DNA of 64,000 nucleotides from Pseudanabaena sp. Chao 1811 (GTDB lineage Bacteria > Cyanobacteriota > Cyanobacteriia > Pseudanabaenales > Pseudanabaenaceae), in assembly GCF_027942295.1 (NCBI RefSeq), contig NZ_CP101416.1, forward strand, positions 2,334,001-2,398,000, in the 5' to 3' direction. The position numbers and the translations under genes are program-made. The notes beneath the pieces are model-generated. The model saw nothing but the letters and a program-made list of their open reading frames with translations. It was not told where the DNA came from and searched no databases. Positions 17,315 through 27,004 of this stretch are shown here, piece after piece. Positions within the stretch are counted from its first letter, which is position 1. Each line of letters opens with the position of its first letter.

Positions 17315-19270
17315 CTATTTAGCCAATAGTTGCCATACTTTGACTGTGCGATCGGCACTGCCACTAACTAGAGTTTCATCCTTGGGGCTAAAGCTGAGGG
17401 CAAAGATTTGGGCTTCATGATTGCTGAGGACTTGCATCGACTGTCCTGTTTTCACATCCCACAGGCGAATGCTTTTATCTGCACCACCAGAGGCGATGAC
17501 ATTCCCATCACGATTAATCGCTACAGCTAAGACACCTCCTGTGTGACCTGAGAGGGTTTTCAGCAATTTGCCTGTGCTGGCATCCCAAATTTTCACGGTT
17601 TGATCTTGACTACCACTAGCGAGCAGTTTGCCATCGGGACTAAAAGCGATCGCATTAACGGGAGCCGTATGTCCATTAATCGTAAGAATTTTCGTACCCG
17701 TACTGATATCCCAAATTTTGATGGTTTTGTCAAAACTGGCACTAGCAAATTTTTTGCCATCGGGATGGAACACCACAGACACCACTTTATCTTGATGTCC
17801 TTCAAAGGTTTCTAGGAGAGTACCCTTGCGCCAGTTCCAGAGCTTGAGCGTTTTATCGGCACTGGCACTAATTAAGGTCTTTCCATCGGGACTGTAGGCA
17901 ACGCTGTAAACCTGTCCATCATGACCATTGAGATTGCGAACTGGTTCTCCACTACGGAAGTTCCATAATTTAATCGATTTATCAATACAAGCAGTGGCAA
18001 AGGTGCTGCCATTGGGATGGACTGCGATCGCATTAATCCCTGAAATAGAACCAAAGTGTTTAGATAGGGTCTCAAAGGGTTGATTGTCGCGGACATTCCA
18101 TAGTCGTAATGTGCGATCATAACTGCCACTAGCAAAACTAAATCCATTGGGAAAAAAAGCGACAGCCCTCACCCAGCCATTATGCCCCTTGAGGGTTTGG
18201 CGTAATTCATAATTAACTACTGGATTAGCTACTGGTTGTGTAGGTGCAATGGTGACCGTAGGCTTAGGAGTCGGTAAGGTCGAAATGGGAAAAAGTTTCT
18301 GAATCTGTTGAAAGTTAAGAGTTGCCCAACCAATGCCGAGGAGACAAACTGTGATAATCGCCCAGCGACCAGTATTTTCGCCAATTGCCAATGTTGGCAT
18401 TTGAAAATCATTATTGATCTGTGGTGATGGCAAATTATCGAGATCGTAGAGAACTTCTTGAGCGCTTTGATAACGATCTTCTGGATGATGTTTTACCATG
18501 CGATTGAGAATTGCCGCTAGTTCAGAACGTACCGTCGATCCCATTTGCCAGTTTAAAAGATTGAGATCTTCACGACGAACTAGTTGACTAGGATGGAGTC
18601 CTGTGAGCAGTTGAATGGCTGTTAACCCAAGAGCATAGATATCGCAACTAGGCGTAAAATGTCCAAGGGCTTGTTCAAAGGGCATATAGCTGGGTGTTCC
18701 TAGTACTACTCCATTTTGAGCCGCAGGAGCATAGATACCTTTGAGAACCGCAAAATTTGTCAGAACAAAGTGATGATTGCCTGTCGAGTCATGTTTACGG
18801 CGGATAAGATTGCGAGGATTGATATCACCATGCACCATATTGGCAAGATGGGCAGTATGCAAACTTGCGAGCAGTTGCTGCAAGAAACTAATTACTTCCG
18901 ACTCGTTATATAGTCTGCCTGTGGCAATTTCATCACTGAGTCGAGTTCCATCAATGGCTTCTTCAACGATATAAAATTCCTCCTCTTGTTCAAAATAGGT
19001 TGTGATTTTGGGGAAGTCAGTACTGCGATCGCTAAGTTGCTGTAATTTAGGAACTTCATTCCGAAATAGTGATCGCGCCCAGTCGAGTTGGAGGTTAGTT
19101 TTATTAATTAGACAGAAACTTTTCGCAATCCAGCGTGGCATCTCCGCCGCCACTGTATCTTCAACCAAGTAAGTTTGCGTGTAGGTATCATCGGCGATTG
19201 TTTGCACAACTCGAAAGCGTCCGCCTAACAGATTGCCAAACGCTTTGCCTAGTGTTTGTGATGTCGCCAT
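17315..19270 (-). CDS. Ser/Thr kinase-like protein with C-terminal WD40 propeller
   Basis: 651 residues: kinase-like domain (about 15-275), proline-rich linker with one membrane helix (WAIITVCLLGIGW, about 305), then seven WD40 repeats (about 350-650; e.g. DKTLKLWNWRKG, DQTVKIWDASTG) that should close one beta-propeller. The kinase keeps the VAIK-type lysine (WIAKSF), an alpha-C Glu and the catalytic-loop Asp (HGDINPRNL), but HRD is HGD, the loop Lys is Asn, and the DFG motif reads TNF. It may therefore be a pseudokinase or weakly active. Typical of cyanobacterial Hanks-type membrane receptors with an extracytoplasmic or cytosolic sensor propeller. The 337-bp spacer upstream of the neighbouring hydrolase (16978-17314) shows nothing else. 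Confidence 0.9.
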   Translation of the reverse strand: MATSQTLGKAFGNLLGGRFRVVQTIADDTYTQTYLVEDTVAAEMPRWIAKSFCLINKTNLQLDWARSLFRNEVPKLQQLSDRSTDFPKITTYFEQEEEFYIVEEAIDGTRLSDEIATGRLYNESEVISFLQQLLASLHTAHLANMVHGDINPRNLIRRKHDSTGNHHFVLTNFAVLKGIYAPAAQNGVVLGTPSYMPFEQALGHFTPSCDIYALGLTAIQLLTGLHPSQLVRREDLNLLNWQMGSTVRSELAAILNRMVKHHPEDRYQSAQEVLYDLDNLPSPQINNDFQMPTLAIGENTGRWAIITVCLLGIGWATLNFQQIQKLFPISTLPTPKPTVTIAPTQPVANPVVNYELRQTLKGHNGWVRAVAFFPNGFSFASGSYDRTLRLWNVRDNQPFETLSKHFGSISGINAIAVHPNGSTFATACIDKSIKLWNFRSGEPVRNLNGHDGQVYSVAYSPDGKTLISASADKTLKLWNWRKGTLLETFEGHQDKVVSVVFHPDGKKFASASFDKTIKIWDISTGTKILTINGHTAPVNAIAFSPDGKLLASGSQDQTVKIWDASTGKLLKTLSGHTGGVLAVAINRDGNVIASGGADKSIRLWDVKTGQSMQVLSNHEAQIFALSFSPKDETLVSGSADRTVKVWQLLAK

Positions 19271-19357
19271 GAGAACCTTACTCCAACCGCAACTCTATAT
19301 GATTATAATCCAATGAGTTTCTCTTGCTGCTCGTAAGAAACACTTAATTAAGTATAA

Positions 19358-19894
19358 CTAGCTCTTAGAAGCTGGCACAACATAGAGAATGCCAGAAATC
19401 AACGTGAGTGCAACTGCAATCCAGAAAAAAGTGATCGCATAGGGTATTTTGACTAATAAAGCTGCGATCGCCACAATTTGCATCACTGTTTTCGTTTTTC
19501 CCCACAAATTTGCGGCGATAATTGGGGACTTACCTGTGTCTTCAGAACTACTAGGAGCGCCACGCCATGCTGTAATTAGTAACTCGCGGGTAATAATTAA
19601 AAACACTGCCCATGCGGGGACTTGACCTAATTCGATAAATAAGAGAAACAATGCGATTGTCAGAACTTTATCAACTAGGGGATCGAGAAATTTTCCAAGT
19701 TCTGTAATTTGATTAAGTTTTCTTGCTAAATATCCATCTAGCCAATCGGTAATCGCCGCAATCAGAAATACACTCAGGGCAATGAGGCGGGTAAGTTCAC
19801 TATCTTGCCAGATGAAGAGTCCAAAGATAATTGGAATCGCAATTAGGCGCGATAAAGTAACCCAAGTTGGTAGTGTAATTGTCGAGAAAGTCAT
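19358..19894 (-). CDS. pgsA: CDP-diacylglycerol--glycerol-3-phosphate 3-phosphatidyltransferase
   Basis: 178 residues, integral membrane. The CDP-alcohol phosphotransferase signature is complete: DWLDGYLARKLNQITELGKF then LDPLVDKV (D-G-x2-A-R-x8-G-x3-D-x3-D). Catalyses the committed step of phosphatidylglycerol synthesis, an essential lipid for photosystems. Several hydrophobic helices flank the motif. ATG start at 19894. Confidence 0.93.
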   Translation of the reverse strand: MTFSTITLPTWVTLSRLIAIPIIFGLFIWQDSELTRLIALSVFLIAAITDWLDGYLARKLNQITELGKFLDPLVDKVLTIALFLLFIELGQVPAWAVFLIITRELLITAWRGAPSSSEDTGKSPIIAANLWGKTKTVMQIVAIAALLVKIPYAITFFWIAVALTLISGILYVVPASKS

Positions 19895-19916
19895 AAAACT
19901 TAAATGTAATTATATG

Positions 19917-19982
19917 GATATATAGCGTATACCAATCTAGTCTTGTGTCCCCGCCGAAAGCGGGGACACAACTGCGCTATAT
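19917..19982. repeat. palindromic element with ATATAGCG ends
   Basis: ATATAGCG (19919-19926) and CGCTATAT (about 19975-19982) are inverted; inside, TTGTGTCCCCGC (19943-19954) pairs exactly with 19960-19971 around CGAAA. A further hairpin TATAAAGTGGT...ACCGCTTTATA follows at about 19980-20008, just past the end of the glycosyltransferase gene. Confidence 0.6.
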
Positions 19983-20010
19983 AAAGTGGTGAGAAATACC
20001 GCTTTATATG

Positions 20011-21267
20011 TTATTTGGTTTGGGTAACTCGCCAGCTAAGTTTGAGATTAAACCAGAAGTTCCAAATGGTAACGATCGCGATCGCAATCAAATTGGCAAG
20101 ATATTTATTAACCCCAAAATAGTTGTAAAGAATATTGAGAATAATTAAATTTAGTCCAATCCCCAATAAACAAATTAAATTGAACTTGACAAATCGTTTG
20201 ATTCGCTTGCGCCAACCACTTTGCTGACTCGAAAAATCTCGAAAAGTCCAGAGATCATTCCATAAAAAATTATTGAGAATGGCAACTTCAGAGCCAATAA
20301 TTTTACTACGTGTCAGTCCCCATCCTAACGTTGAGGCATCACTGAGTAAATAGAGGATTGCCATATCCACAAATACCCCGCTAAAACCAACAAGTCCAAA
20401 TTTGATAAAGCGTTTAATTGGAACTCGCCATTTTTCACGTAATTTGGTAATTCTTCCCCGCGATCGCAATCTCAATAGATGCACAATATAGTCTATATAT
20501 TGCCGCCAAGTGACCTTGCTTTCACCTTCCTGCCGTTCCTGAAATACATAGCCAACCTCCGCAACTGTGCCAATATTGCCCCGTCCGAGGACTTCTATCA
20601 AAATTTTGTAACCTGATGGATTCATCAGACAATTAGCGATCGCTTCACGTCTGACCATAAAGTACCCACTCATAGGGTCAGACACACGCCCAATCACATT
20701 TGGCAAGATAATTAAACCAAGCATCTGCGCTCCCCTTGAGAGAACACGGCGAATAAACCCCCAATCGCTTACCCCACCACCTTCCACATGGCGACTAGCA
20801 ACAGCCAAATCGGCTCCCTTTTGCATCTTGTCAAGCATGTTAATGAGAGTTTCAGGTGGATGTTGTAAATCTCCATCGATCACACCTAAAATTTCTCCCT
20901 GTGCCGCTTGCCATCCCCGAATCACTGCCGTGGAAAGTCCTTTCTCCCCTTGGCGGCGCATTACTCGCAACTGCGGATATTTGGGCATTAACGCCAATCC
21001 CACTTGCCAAGTTAAATCGGGGCTATCATCATCAACAACGATTAACTCATAACTTCCATCCCAATAGCTATTTAAAAGTTCACTGAGAACTTCAACCAAC
21101 TTCTCTAAATTTTTGCTCTCATTGTAGGTGGGGATAACTAAAGAGAAAGTTATGGCTTGTGGAGAACTTGCCCCCAATATGTCTCTAGAAGAGATAAGCT
21201 CATTAATTTGTAAGGAACCTAAAGGAACGGGGACAAGAGAATAAGACATTGATGACAAAGATGGCAA
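20011..21267 (-). CDS. GT2 glycosyltransferase (DPM1-like) fused to GtrA domain
   Basis: 418 residues. N-terminal GT-A fold of dolichyl-/polyprenyl-phosphate mannose synthase type: LVIPTYNESKNLEKLVE, VVDDDSPDLTW (DxD region), GVIDGDLQHPPE and VASRHVEGGGVSDW. The C-terminal ~130 residues form a four-helix GtrA-like membrane domain (FGLVGFSGVFVDMAILYLL ... NFWFNLKLSWRV). Such fusions make a polyprenyl-phosphate sugar and are thought to flip or anchor it, supplying glycosylation outside the membrane. Confidence 0.9.
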   Translation of the reverse strand: MPSLSSMSYSLVPVPLGSLQINELISSRDILGASSPQAITFSLVIPTYNESKNLEKLVEVLSELLNSYWDGSYELIVVDDDSPDLTWQVGLALMPKYPQLRVMRRQGEKGLSTAVIRGWQAAQGEILGVIDGDLQHPPETLINMLDKMQKGADLAVASRHVEGGGVSDWGFIRRVLSRGAQMLGLIILPNVIGRVSDPMSGYFMVRREAIANCLMNPSGYKILIEVLGRGNIGTVAEVGYVFQERQEGESKVTWRQYIDYIVHLLRLRSRGRITKLREKWRVPIKRFIKFGLVGFSGVFVDMAILYLLSDASTLGWGLTRSKIIGSEVAILNNFLWNDLWTFRDFSSQQSGWRKRIKRFVKFNLICLLGIGLNLIILNILYNYFGVNKYLANLIAIAIVTIWNFWFNLKLSWRVTQTK

Positions 21268-21372
21268 GTTAAGTTAAGGATGATCACAAAAGATATAAAT
21301 TAATTCTAGCCTTCAGATTCGACAAAAATTTATTCTCTTTTGGGAAGTCCTAAAGAGGAAAGGATTTATTGG

Positions 21373-21411
21373 GGTAAGAATGGGCGGCGCTTCGCGCCAC
21401 CCATCCTTACC
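21373..21411. repeat. intergenic hairpin
   Basis: GGTAAGAATGGGCGGCGC (21373-21390) pairs with 21394-21411 with two mismatches and a 3-nt loop. Lies in the 300-bp divergent spacer between the glycosyltransferase and the ABC ATPase genes, where I see nothing else beyond presumed promoters. Confidence 0.5.
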
Positions 21412-21567
21412 TATTTAGTTTTGCTCTAGACAACAGGAGCAGTATTATACAAGAGCTAAAAAACAGTTGTAGTACAAATTCTGAGCATTATTAGCTGATA
21501 ATGTATTGGGTTGGGTAGCGAAAACTTCCCTATCTATGTAGCTCACAATACCTGCACAGATAACATT

Positions 21568-22917
21568 ATGGTTCAAAACGCCGCGAAAACCAGCTTTATT
21601 GCTTTAGAGAGTATTGGGAAGTCTTACTTACAACCAAATGGGCAGACCATCTCAATTATTGAAAATATCAATTGCCAGTTACAAGTAGGTGAAATTATTG
21701 CTTTGCTTGGTCCTTCGGGGTCAGGTAAATCAACACTAATGCGAATGATTGCAGGGTTGATTCCACCTTCTAGCGGCAGGGTGTTGTATTACAACCGTCC
21801 TCTAATGGGGCTGAATCCTGGAGTAGCGATCGTCTTTCAAAATTTTGCACTTTACCCTTGGTTAACCGTTCTGGAAAATGTGGAACTAGGTTTAAAAGCT
21901 AAAGGAGAACCGAAAGATACAAGAGTCCAGAAAGCACTTCGCATGATCGATGTCATTGGTTTAGATGGTTTTGAAAATGCTTATCCCAAAGAGCTTTCGG
22001 GCGGAATGCGTCAACGGGTTGGTTTTGCTAGGGCTTTAGCAGTTGAGCCTGAGCTTTTATGTATGGACGAGCCTTTTTCCGCTCTAGATGTCCTGACTGC
22101 GGAAAACTTACGCTTTGAATTACTTGACCTATGGCTGGAGAAGCGTATCCCGACGAAATCAATTTTAATCGTCACCCACGGGATCGAAGAAGCAGTTACA
22201 CTTGCCGATCGCGTCATCGTGTTAGGTCGTAACCCCGGACGCATTCGTGCCGATTTGCCAATCACGTTGCCCCATTATCGCGATCGCAAGAGTCCTGAAT
22301 TTCAAGCTTTAGTTGACCAAGTTTATAAAATTCTCACTAATCCTGATCTACCTGATATTTCCCCGCAACCAACGACCACAACATCTATTCCCGAAATCAA
22401 GCCACCTTCGCAGCCTAAATATCAATCCTTACCCCATGTACGCATTGGTTCAGTGGCTGGTTTATTGGAACTACTAGAAGGTCGCCAAGAGAAGGATATT
22501 TATCGCATTGCCCAAGAATTATTACTAGAAGTTGACGATTTATTACCGATTGTGGAAGCTAGTAAATTAATGGAACTAGTTGCTGTTACTGAGGGTGATA
22601 TTCAACTGTCAGCCAATGGTGAGAAGTTTATCAATAGTAATATTGACGAACGAAAAGCAATTGTTCGTGATCTATTACAACAACATATTCGCCTAGTACA
22701 ACAGATTTGTCAGCTTTTGCAAGCCAAGCGTAATCATCGGATTTCAGAAGAACTGGTTCTCGATATTTTAGAGAATTACTTCACCAGTAAAGAAGCCCAA
22801 CGCCAACTCCGGACAGCAATGGATTGGGGGCGCTATGCTGAGTTGTTTAGCTATGATGAACCTTCTGGCGAAATCTTTATTGAAGAAAGTACAACCGATG
22901 TAGAAGATTCTGAATAG
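21568..22917 (+). CDS. NitT/TauT-type ABC transporter ATPase with AAA-associated C-terminal domain
   Basis: About 449 residues from ATG 21568 (a TTG at 21511 is less likely). Residues 1-~260 are an ABC ATPase: Walker A GPSGSGKS, Q-loop FQNFALYPW, signature LSGGMRQR, Walker B LLCMDEPFSALD, H-loop THGIEEA. The C-terminal ~140 residues match the AAA-associated domain seen fused to nitrate/sulfonate/taurine-type ATPases in cyanobacteria. The double permease lies 235 bp downstream, separated by palindromic repeats. No periplasmic binding protein is adjacent, so the cargo is unknown. Confidence 0.9.
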   Translation: MVQNAAKTSFIALESIGKSYLQPNGQTISIIENINCQLQVGEIIALLGPSGSGKSTLMRMIAGLIPPSSGRVLYYNRPLMGLNPGVAIVFQNFALYPWLTVLENVELGLKAKGEPKDTRVQKALRMIDVIGLDGFENAYPKELSGGMRQRVGFARALAVEPELLCMDEPFSALDVLTAENLRFELLDLWLEKRIPTKSILIVTHGIEEAVTLADRVIVLGRNPGRIRADLPITLPHYRDRKSPEFQALVDQVYKILTNPDLPDISPQPTTTTSIPEIKPPSQPKYQSLPHVRIGSVAGLLELLEGRQEKDIYRIAQELLLEVDDLLPIVEASKLMELVAVTEGDIQLSANGEKFINSNIDERKAIVRDLLQQHIRLVQQICQLLQAKRNHRISEELVLDILENYFTSKEAQRQLRTAMDWGRYAELFSYDEPSGEIFIEESTTDVEDSE

Positions 22918-23017
22918 AATTTAATGCTGGTATAACAATCAAATAAATTTTTAGAAGCCATGCTTAGCAAGACTTTTAAAAATTTACTTGATTATTTCTG
23001 ATGTCTCAATTGCGATG

Positions 23018-23103
23018 TATAGCCGTAGCCAGTTATGTTAAGACAAAAACAAAAAACAGAAGAGAGTTGCGGCGCAAAGCGTCGCAATTCTCTTCTAGCT
23101 ATA
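23018..23103. repeat. palindromic element, TATAGC family
   Basis: Left end TATAGCCGTAGCCAGTTATG, right end GCTATA (23098-23103). Inner stem AGAAGAGAGTTGCG/CGCAATTCTCTTCT (about 23059-23096; one mispair near the top). A second imperfect hairpin lies at about 22939-23001. Both fall between the ABC ATPase and permease genes. Confidence 0.55.
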
Positions 23104-23152
23104 TATCAACTATCTAACTCCCATGTAATTTGTTTTTTAGTATGGATTGCTT

Positions 23153-24883
23153 ATGTTTCAGCCCACTATCGATCCCAAGTCCGAGTTTCGTACTAGATGG
23201 AGTATTGGCGATGTATTATTGCCTTTAGCGATCGTCTCTCTCATCTTTATCATTGTTCAGACTGCTAGTAAATTCGCAGGTACTTACGATAGTGAATATG
23301 TAATTAATTTATCCCTTAGTCTTTTACCAAACTATGCCTTGCAAACTCTGGTAAGAATGCTTGCTGCCTATGGACTATCACTATTATTCAGTCTAGTCTA
23401 TGCTTATGTCGCCTATCGTTCCAGCACATGGTCAAAGATTCTCATTCCTTTATTGGATATTCTTCAGTCAATTCCCGTTCTCTCCTTTTTACCCGCGGTG
23501 GTGTTAGCCCTAGTAGGTTTATTCCCTGGACAAAGATTAGGCATTGAATTAGCTTCGATTTTGCTGATTTTTACAGGGATGACTTGGAATATGACCTTCA
23601 GCTTTTATCAATCTCTGAGTAGCATTCCTAAGGAATTGATCGAAGCTAGTCAAGTCTATCGCCTCAGTGCATGGCAAAGGTTCTGGACTGTGGAGCTACC
23701 ATCGGGAGTAGTGGGCTTGGTATGGAATAGTGTGATGTCAGTGGCAGGAGGATGGTTCTTTTTAATGCAAACGGAATCGTTTACCCTTTCTAATCGTAAC
23801 TTTACGCTTCCGGGTTTAGGCTCATTTCTGAAGGCAGCCGCAGACCAAGGAGATAATGTCGCTATTCTCTGGGGAATTATTGTTTTAATCAGCATCATTA
23901 CAATTATTGATTATTTTGTTTGGCGACCAATGATTGCTTGGGCGGAGAAGTTTAAACATGAGACTGTAGAAGCAACTCAAGTACCTGAATCACGAGTATT
24001 AGACTTTTTAAGGCGATCGCCTACGATGCGAATTATAGGCGATCGCCTATTTTCACCTCTATCAGAATCTGTCAATCATGTCTTTCGGACTAAAGCCGAT
24101 TTTGCTCCTCTCCAAACCCATAAAAACTATAAATGGATTAATTGGCTCAATTGGATCTTGATCGGGCTAGTTGGGTTTATTGTTTTAGGCGGAACCTTAG
24201 AAGCGGCTTTATTACTTGGACAGATGCCACTGAGTTCTTGGCAACAGGTACTTACAGGTGCATTGTTTACTTCGATTCGGGTTTTAGTTGTTCTCATTTT
24301 GTCTCTGCTAATCACAGTACCCATTGGCGTAACAATTGGGCGCAGTCCGAAACTAGCACAAATACTCCAACCAATTGTGCAAATTGCTGCTTCTGTTCCT
24401 GCTACAGCTTTATTCCCAATTCTATTATTAGGATTGGCAAATATTGGTGGAGGACTAGATATTGGTGCGGTCATTCTCATGACCTTAGGAAGTATGTGGT
24501 ACATTCTCTTTAATGTGATTGCAGGAGCACAAGCAATTCCATCGGAGCTTTTTGAAGCAGCTAGAGTTTACAAGCTTTCGCCGCTAGAGCGTTGGCGGAC
24601 ATTGATTTTGCCTGGAATTTTTCCCTATTTGGTAACGGGCATTATTACCGCAGTTGGTGGTGCTTGGAACGCAAGTATTGCAGGAGAATATATTAAATTT
24701 CAGGGTAAGGTACTGACAGCGACAGGGCTAGGTTCAACTATTACCCAAGCTTCGGATATTGGTGATTTTCCACTTCTATTAGCTTCTACTATTGTCATGT
24801 CATTGCTAGTTGTTACTACCAATCGCTTGGTTTGGCGACCACTTTATCGATTGGCACAAGTGAAGTACCAATTGCTAGTCTAA
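23153..24883 (+). CDS. double ABC permease (two fused BPD_transp_1 domains)
   Basis: About 576 residues from ATG 23153. Two homologous permease units are fused: the first EAA-type loop reads PKELIEASQVYRLSAWQRFWTVELPS (about 165-190), the second PSELFEAARVYKLSPLERWRTLILPG (about 465-490). Each is surrounded by about five or six hydrophobic helices, so one chain makes the whole channel. Pairs with the ATPase upstream. The lack of a binding-protein gene and the AAA-associated ATPase are typical of an uncharacterised cyanobacterial importer. Confidence 0.9.
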   Translation: MFQPTIDPKSEFRTRWSIGDVLLPLAIVSLIFIIVQTASKFAGTYDSEYVINLSLSLLPNYALQTLVRMLAAYGLSLLFSLVYAYVAYRSSTWSKILIPLLDILQSIPVLSFLPAVVLALVGLFPGQRLGIELASILLIFTGMTWNMTFSFYQSLSSIPKELIEASQVYRLSAWQRFWTVELPSGVVGLVWNSVMSVAGGWFFLMQTESFTLSNRNFTLPGLGSFLKAAADQGDNVAILWGIIVLISIITIIDYFVWRPMIAWAEKFKHETVEATQVPESRVLDFLRRSPTMRIIGDRLFSPLSESVNHVFRTKADFAPLQTHKNYKWINWLNWILIGLVGFIVLGGTLEAALLLGQMPLSSWQQVLTGALFTSIRVLVVLILSLLITVPIGVTIGRSPKLAQILQPIVQIAASVPATALFPILLLGLANIGGGLDIGAVILMTLGSMWYILFNVIAGAQAIPSELFEAARVYKLSPLERWRTLILPGIFPYLVTGIITAVGGAWNASIAGEYIKFQGKVLTATGLGSTITQASDIGDFPLLLASTIVMSLLVVTTNRLVWRPLYRLAQVKYQLLV

Positions 24884-24884
24884 A

Positions 24885-24948
24885 AAAGAAACGGCGCATC
24901 GCGCCGTTTCTTTCTACACAAGTTGCGGCGCGAAGTGCTGCAACTTGT
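24885..24948. terminator. two terminator hairpins between convergent genes
   Basis: AAAGAAACGGCGC (24885-24897) pairs perfectly with 24901-24913, and ACAAGTTGCGGC pairs with GCTGCAACTTGT (24918-24948, one mismatch). They separate the permease from the convergent proS. Confidence 0.75.
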
Positions 24949-24991
24949 ATTTTGGGGTTTGTGTCCTAAGCAACTCTTGTATTCCTATATT

Positions 24992-26782
24992 TTATTTGAG
25001 TTCGTTTTGTAAGTATTCGACAACTGATTCAATTTCTACCAACGTTGCCACCTTTGTAGCCCGATTGACGATTTCTACTTTGCCCTCAGCGATCGCTTTA
25101 CCTGTGACCACCCGATAGGGAATACCAACAAGATCGGCATCCTTAAACTTGACACCAGCGCGTTCGTCGCGATCATCGAGCAATACTTCTACACCTGCGG
25201 CATCGAGGGCAGTATAGAGCCTTTCGCCAACATCCATTTGCTTTGCATCGCCCACATTCGGTACGGTGACGATTACATGGTAGGGCGCGATCGCTTTATT
25301 CCAGATGATGCCATCCTTGTCGTAGGACTGCTCGACGGCAGCTTGAGCGAGGCGCGAGACACCTAAACCATAGCAACCCATGACTAAAGGCAGTTCTTCG
25401 CCTTGCTCATTAGTGAAGGTCGCCTTCATCGCTTGCGAGTATTTGGTTCCCAATTGGAAGATATGTCCAACTTCAATACCTCTGGCGGTTTGCAAGATTT
25501 GCGAAGGATCATGAACGGCGCGATCGCCTGCTTTTGCCTTATCAAGATTTACAACAGGTGGTAATGGGAACTCCTTGCCCCAATTTGCCCCGACAACGTG
25601 ATAATCGGCTTCGTTTGCACCTGTGACAAAGTTTTGCAAATCCGCCGCAGTGAGATCGACTAAACGCAAGAATTTTGGCGCAAAGCCTTTGACTTGATCA
25701 ATATAGGTATCTGCTAAATCTGGCGCAATAAAGCCAACGGGAAGTTTGGAATGTGCCCATTTTTGTTGCGACTCCGCATCGGCAACTTGGAGATTGATAA
25801 TCGTTTTGCCACCGTAACTATCAGCAAGTTTAGTCAGTTCATTCTGTAGCTTCACTTCATTGACATCGCGATCGCCACGAATGCTGACTAACACTAATAC
25901 CGTTGTGCCATTGTCATAGATGACTTGATAAAGCACCTGTTTCACGACTTGGGTGGCATCGCATTTCAGCATCTTGCAGACCGTCTCGATCGTGCCTGCC
26001 TTGGGCGTATGCACCTTTTCAAATTTATCGAAATGGGAAGGAATCGCATCAGGGGGAAGTGATATCGCTTTCTCGACGTTGGCGGCGTAGCTGCTATCTT
26101 CGGTAAAGAGAATATCATCTTCACCAGCTTCCGCTAGTACCATAAATTCCTGTGAACCCGAACCACCGATCGCGCCTGAGTCTGCCTCTACTGCCCTGAA
26201 TTTTAAACCACAGCGATCGAACATCTTCCGATAGGCGCGATCCATTTCGTAGTAGGTCTCTTTGAGGCTTTCTTCATTTTCATGGAAGGAGTAGCCATCC
26301 TTCATGATGAACTCGCGCCCACGCATTAGCCCAAAGCGAGGACGAATCTCATCGCGGAACTTAGTTTGGATTTGATATAAATGCTGTGGCAATTGACGGT
26401 ATGAACGAATCGTATCTCTAGCGATCGCGGTAATAATTTCTTCGTGGGTAGGGCCCAAACCGACTTCACGATTAGCGCGATCGGTGAGGGCAAACATGAT
26501 CCCTTCGGCTTTAGTGTAAGTATCCCAGCGTCCTGACTCTTGCCATAGTTCCGCAGGTTGCAGTTGTGTCAATAGGCATTCCTGCGCCCCTGTGTCGTTC
26601 ATCTCTTCGCGGACGATCGCAGAAATCTTTTGCAAAACGCGCCACATGAGCGGCAAGTATACATACAAGCCTGAACCTACGCGCCTGATGTAGCCCGCAC
26701 GGAGTAATAGTTTGTGACTTGTGAGTTCTGCTTCGGCGGGATCTTCACGCAGAGTGACCCAGAGCATTTGAGATAGACGCAT
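24992..26782 (-). CDS. proS: prolyl-tRNA synthetase
   Basis: 596 residues, bacterial-type class II ProRS. Motif 1/2 region: [55 protein letters not shown]; motif 3 [15 protein letters not shown]. The insertion between motifs 2 and 3 (about 220-400) is the INS editing domain that clears Ala-tRNA(Pro). A C-terminal anticodon-binding domain follows ([25 protein letters not shown]). ATG start at 26782. Confidence 0.97.
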   Translation of the reverse strand: MRLSQMLWVTLREDPAEAELTSHKLLLRAGYIRRVGSGLYVYLPLMWRVLQKISAIVREEMNDTGAQECLLTQLQPAELWQESGRWDTYTKAEGIMFALTDRANREVGLGPTHEEIITAIARDTIRSYRQLPQHLYQIQTKFRDEIRPRFGLMRGREFIMKDGYSFHENEESLKETYYEMDRAYRKMFDRCGLKFRAVEADSGAIGGSGSQEFMVLAEAGEDDILFTEDSSYAANVEKAISLPPDAIPSHFDKFEKVHTPKAGTIETVCKMLKCDATQVVKQVLYQVIYDNGTTVLVLVSIRGDRDVNEVKLQNELTKLADSYGGKTIINLQVADAESQQKWAHSKLPVGFIAPDLADTYIDQVKGFAPKFLRLVDLTAADLQNFVTGANEADYHVVGANWGKEFPLPPVVNLDKAKAGDRAVHDPSQILQTARGIEVGHIFQLGTKYSQAMKATFTNEQGEELPLVMGCYGLGVSRLAQAAVEQSYDKDGIIWNKAIAPYHVIVTVPNVGDAKQMDVGERLYTALDAAGVEVLLDDRDERAGVKFKDADLVGIPYRVVTGKAIAEGKVEIVNRATKVATLVEIESVVEYLQNELK

Positions 26783-26948
26783 ATTGCTGGAGGTATTCGC
26801 TGATGTTCGCTAGGGATATTCGCTAGAATTTCGTTAATCTGTTAACGATGATTCTGCTTGACGATCATATCAGGACTTGTAGCCTTGGTGTTGTCGCAGT
26901 AGGCAATCTAACAAATCGGGGTAGTTATAGCGATCGCCGCCCAGTATC

Positions 26949-26995
26949 CTAACAAAGAGAATGGCGGCGCTTTGCGCCGCCATTCTCTTTGTTAG
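26949..26995. repeat. 22-bp perfect hairpin between genes
   Basis: Bases 26949-26970 are the exact complement of 26974-26995 with a TTT loop. Just left, TATAGCGATCGCCGCCCAGT resembles the TATAGC-family end. It lies after the end of the lipoprotein gene on the minus strand and could serve as its terminator. Confidence 0.7.
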
Positions 26996-27004
26996 ATGAA
27001 ATTT

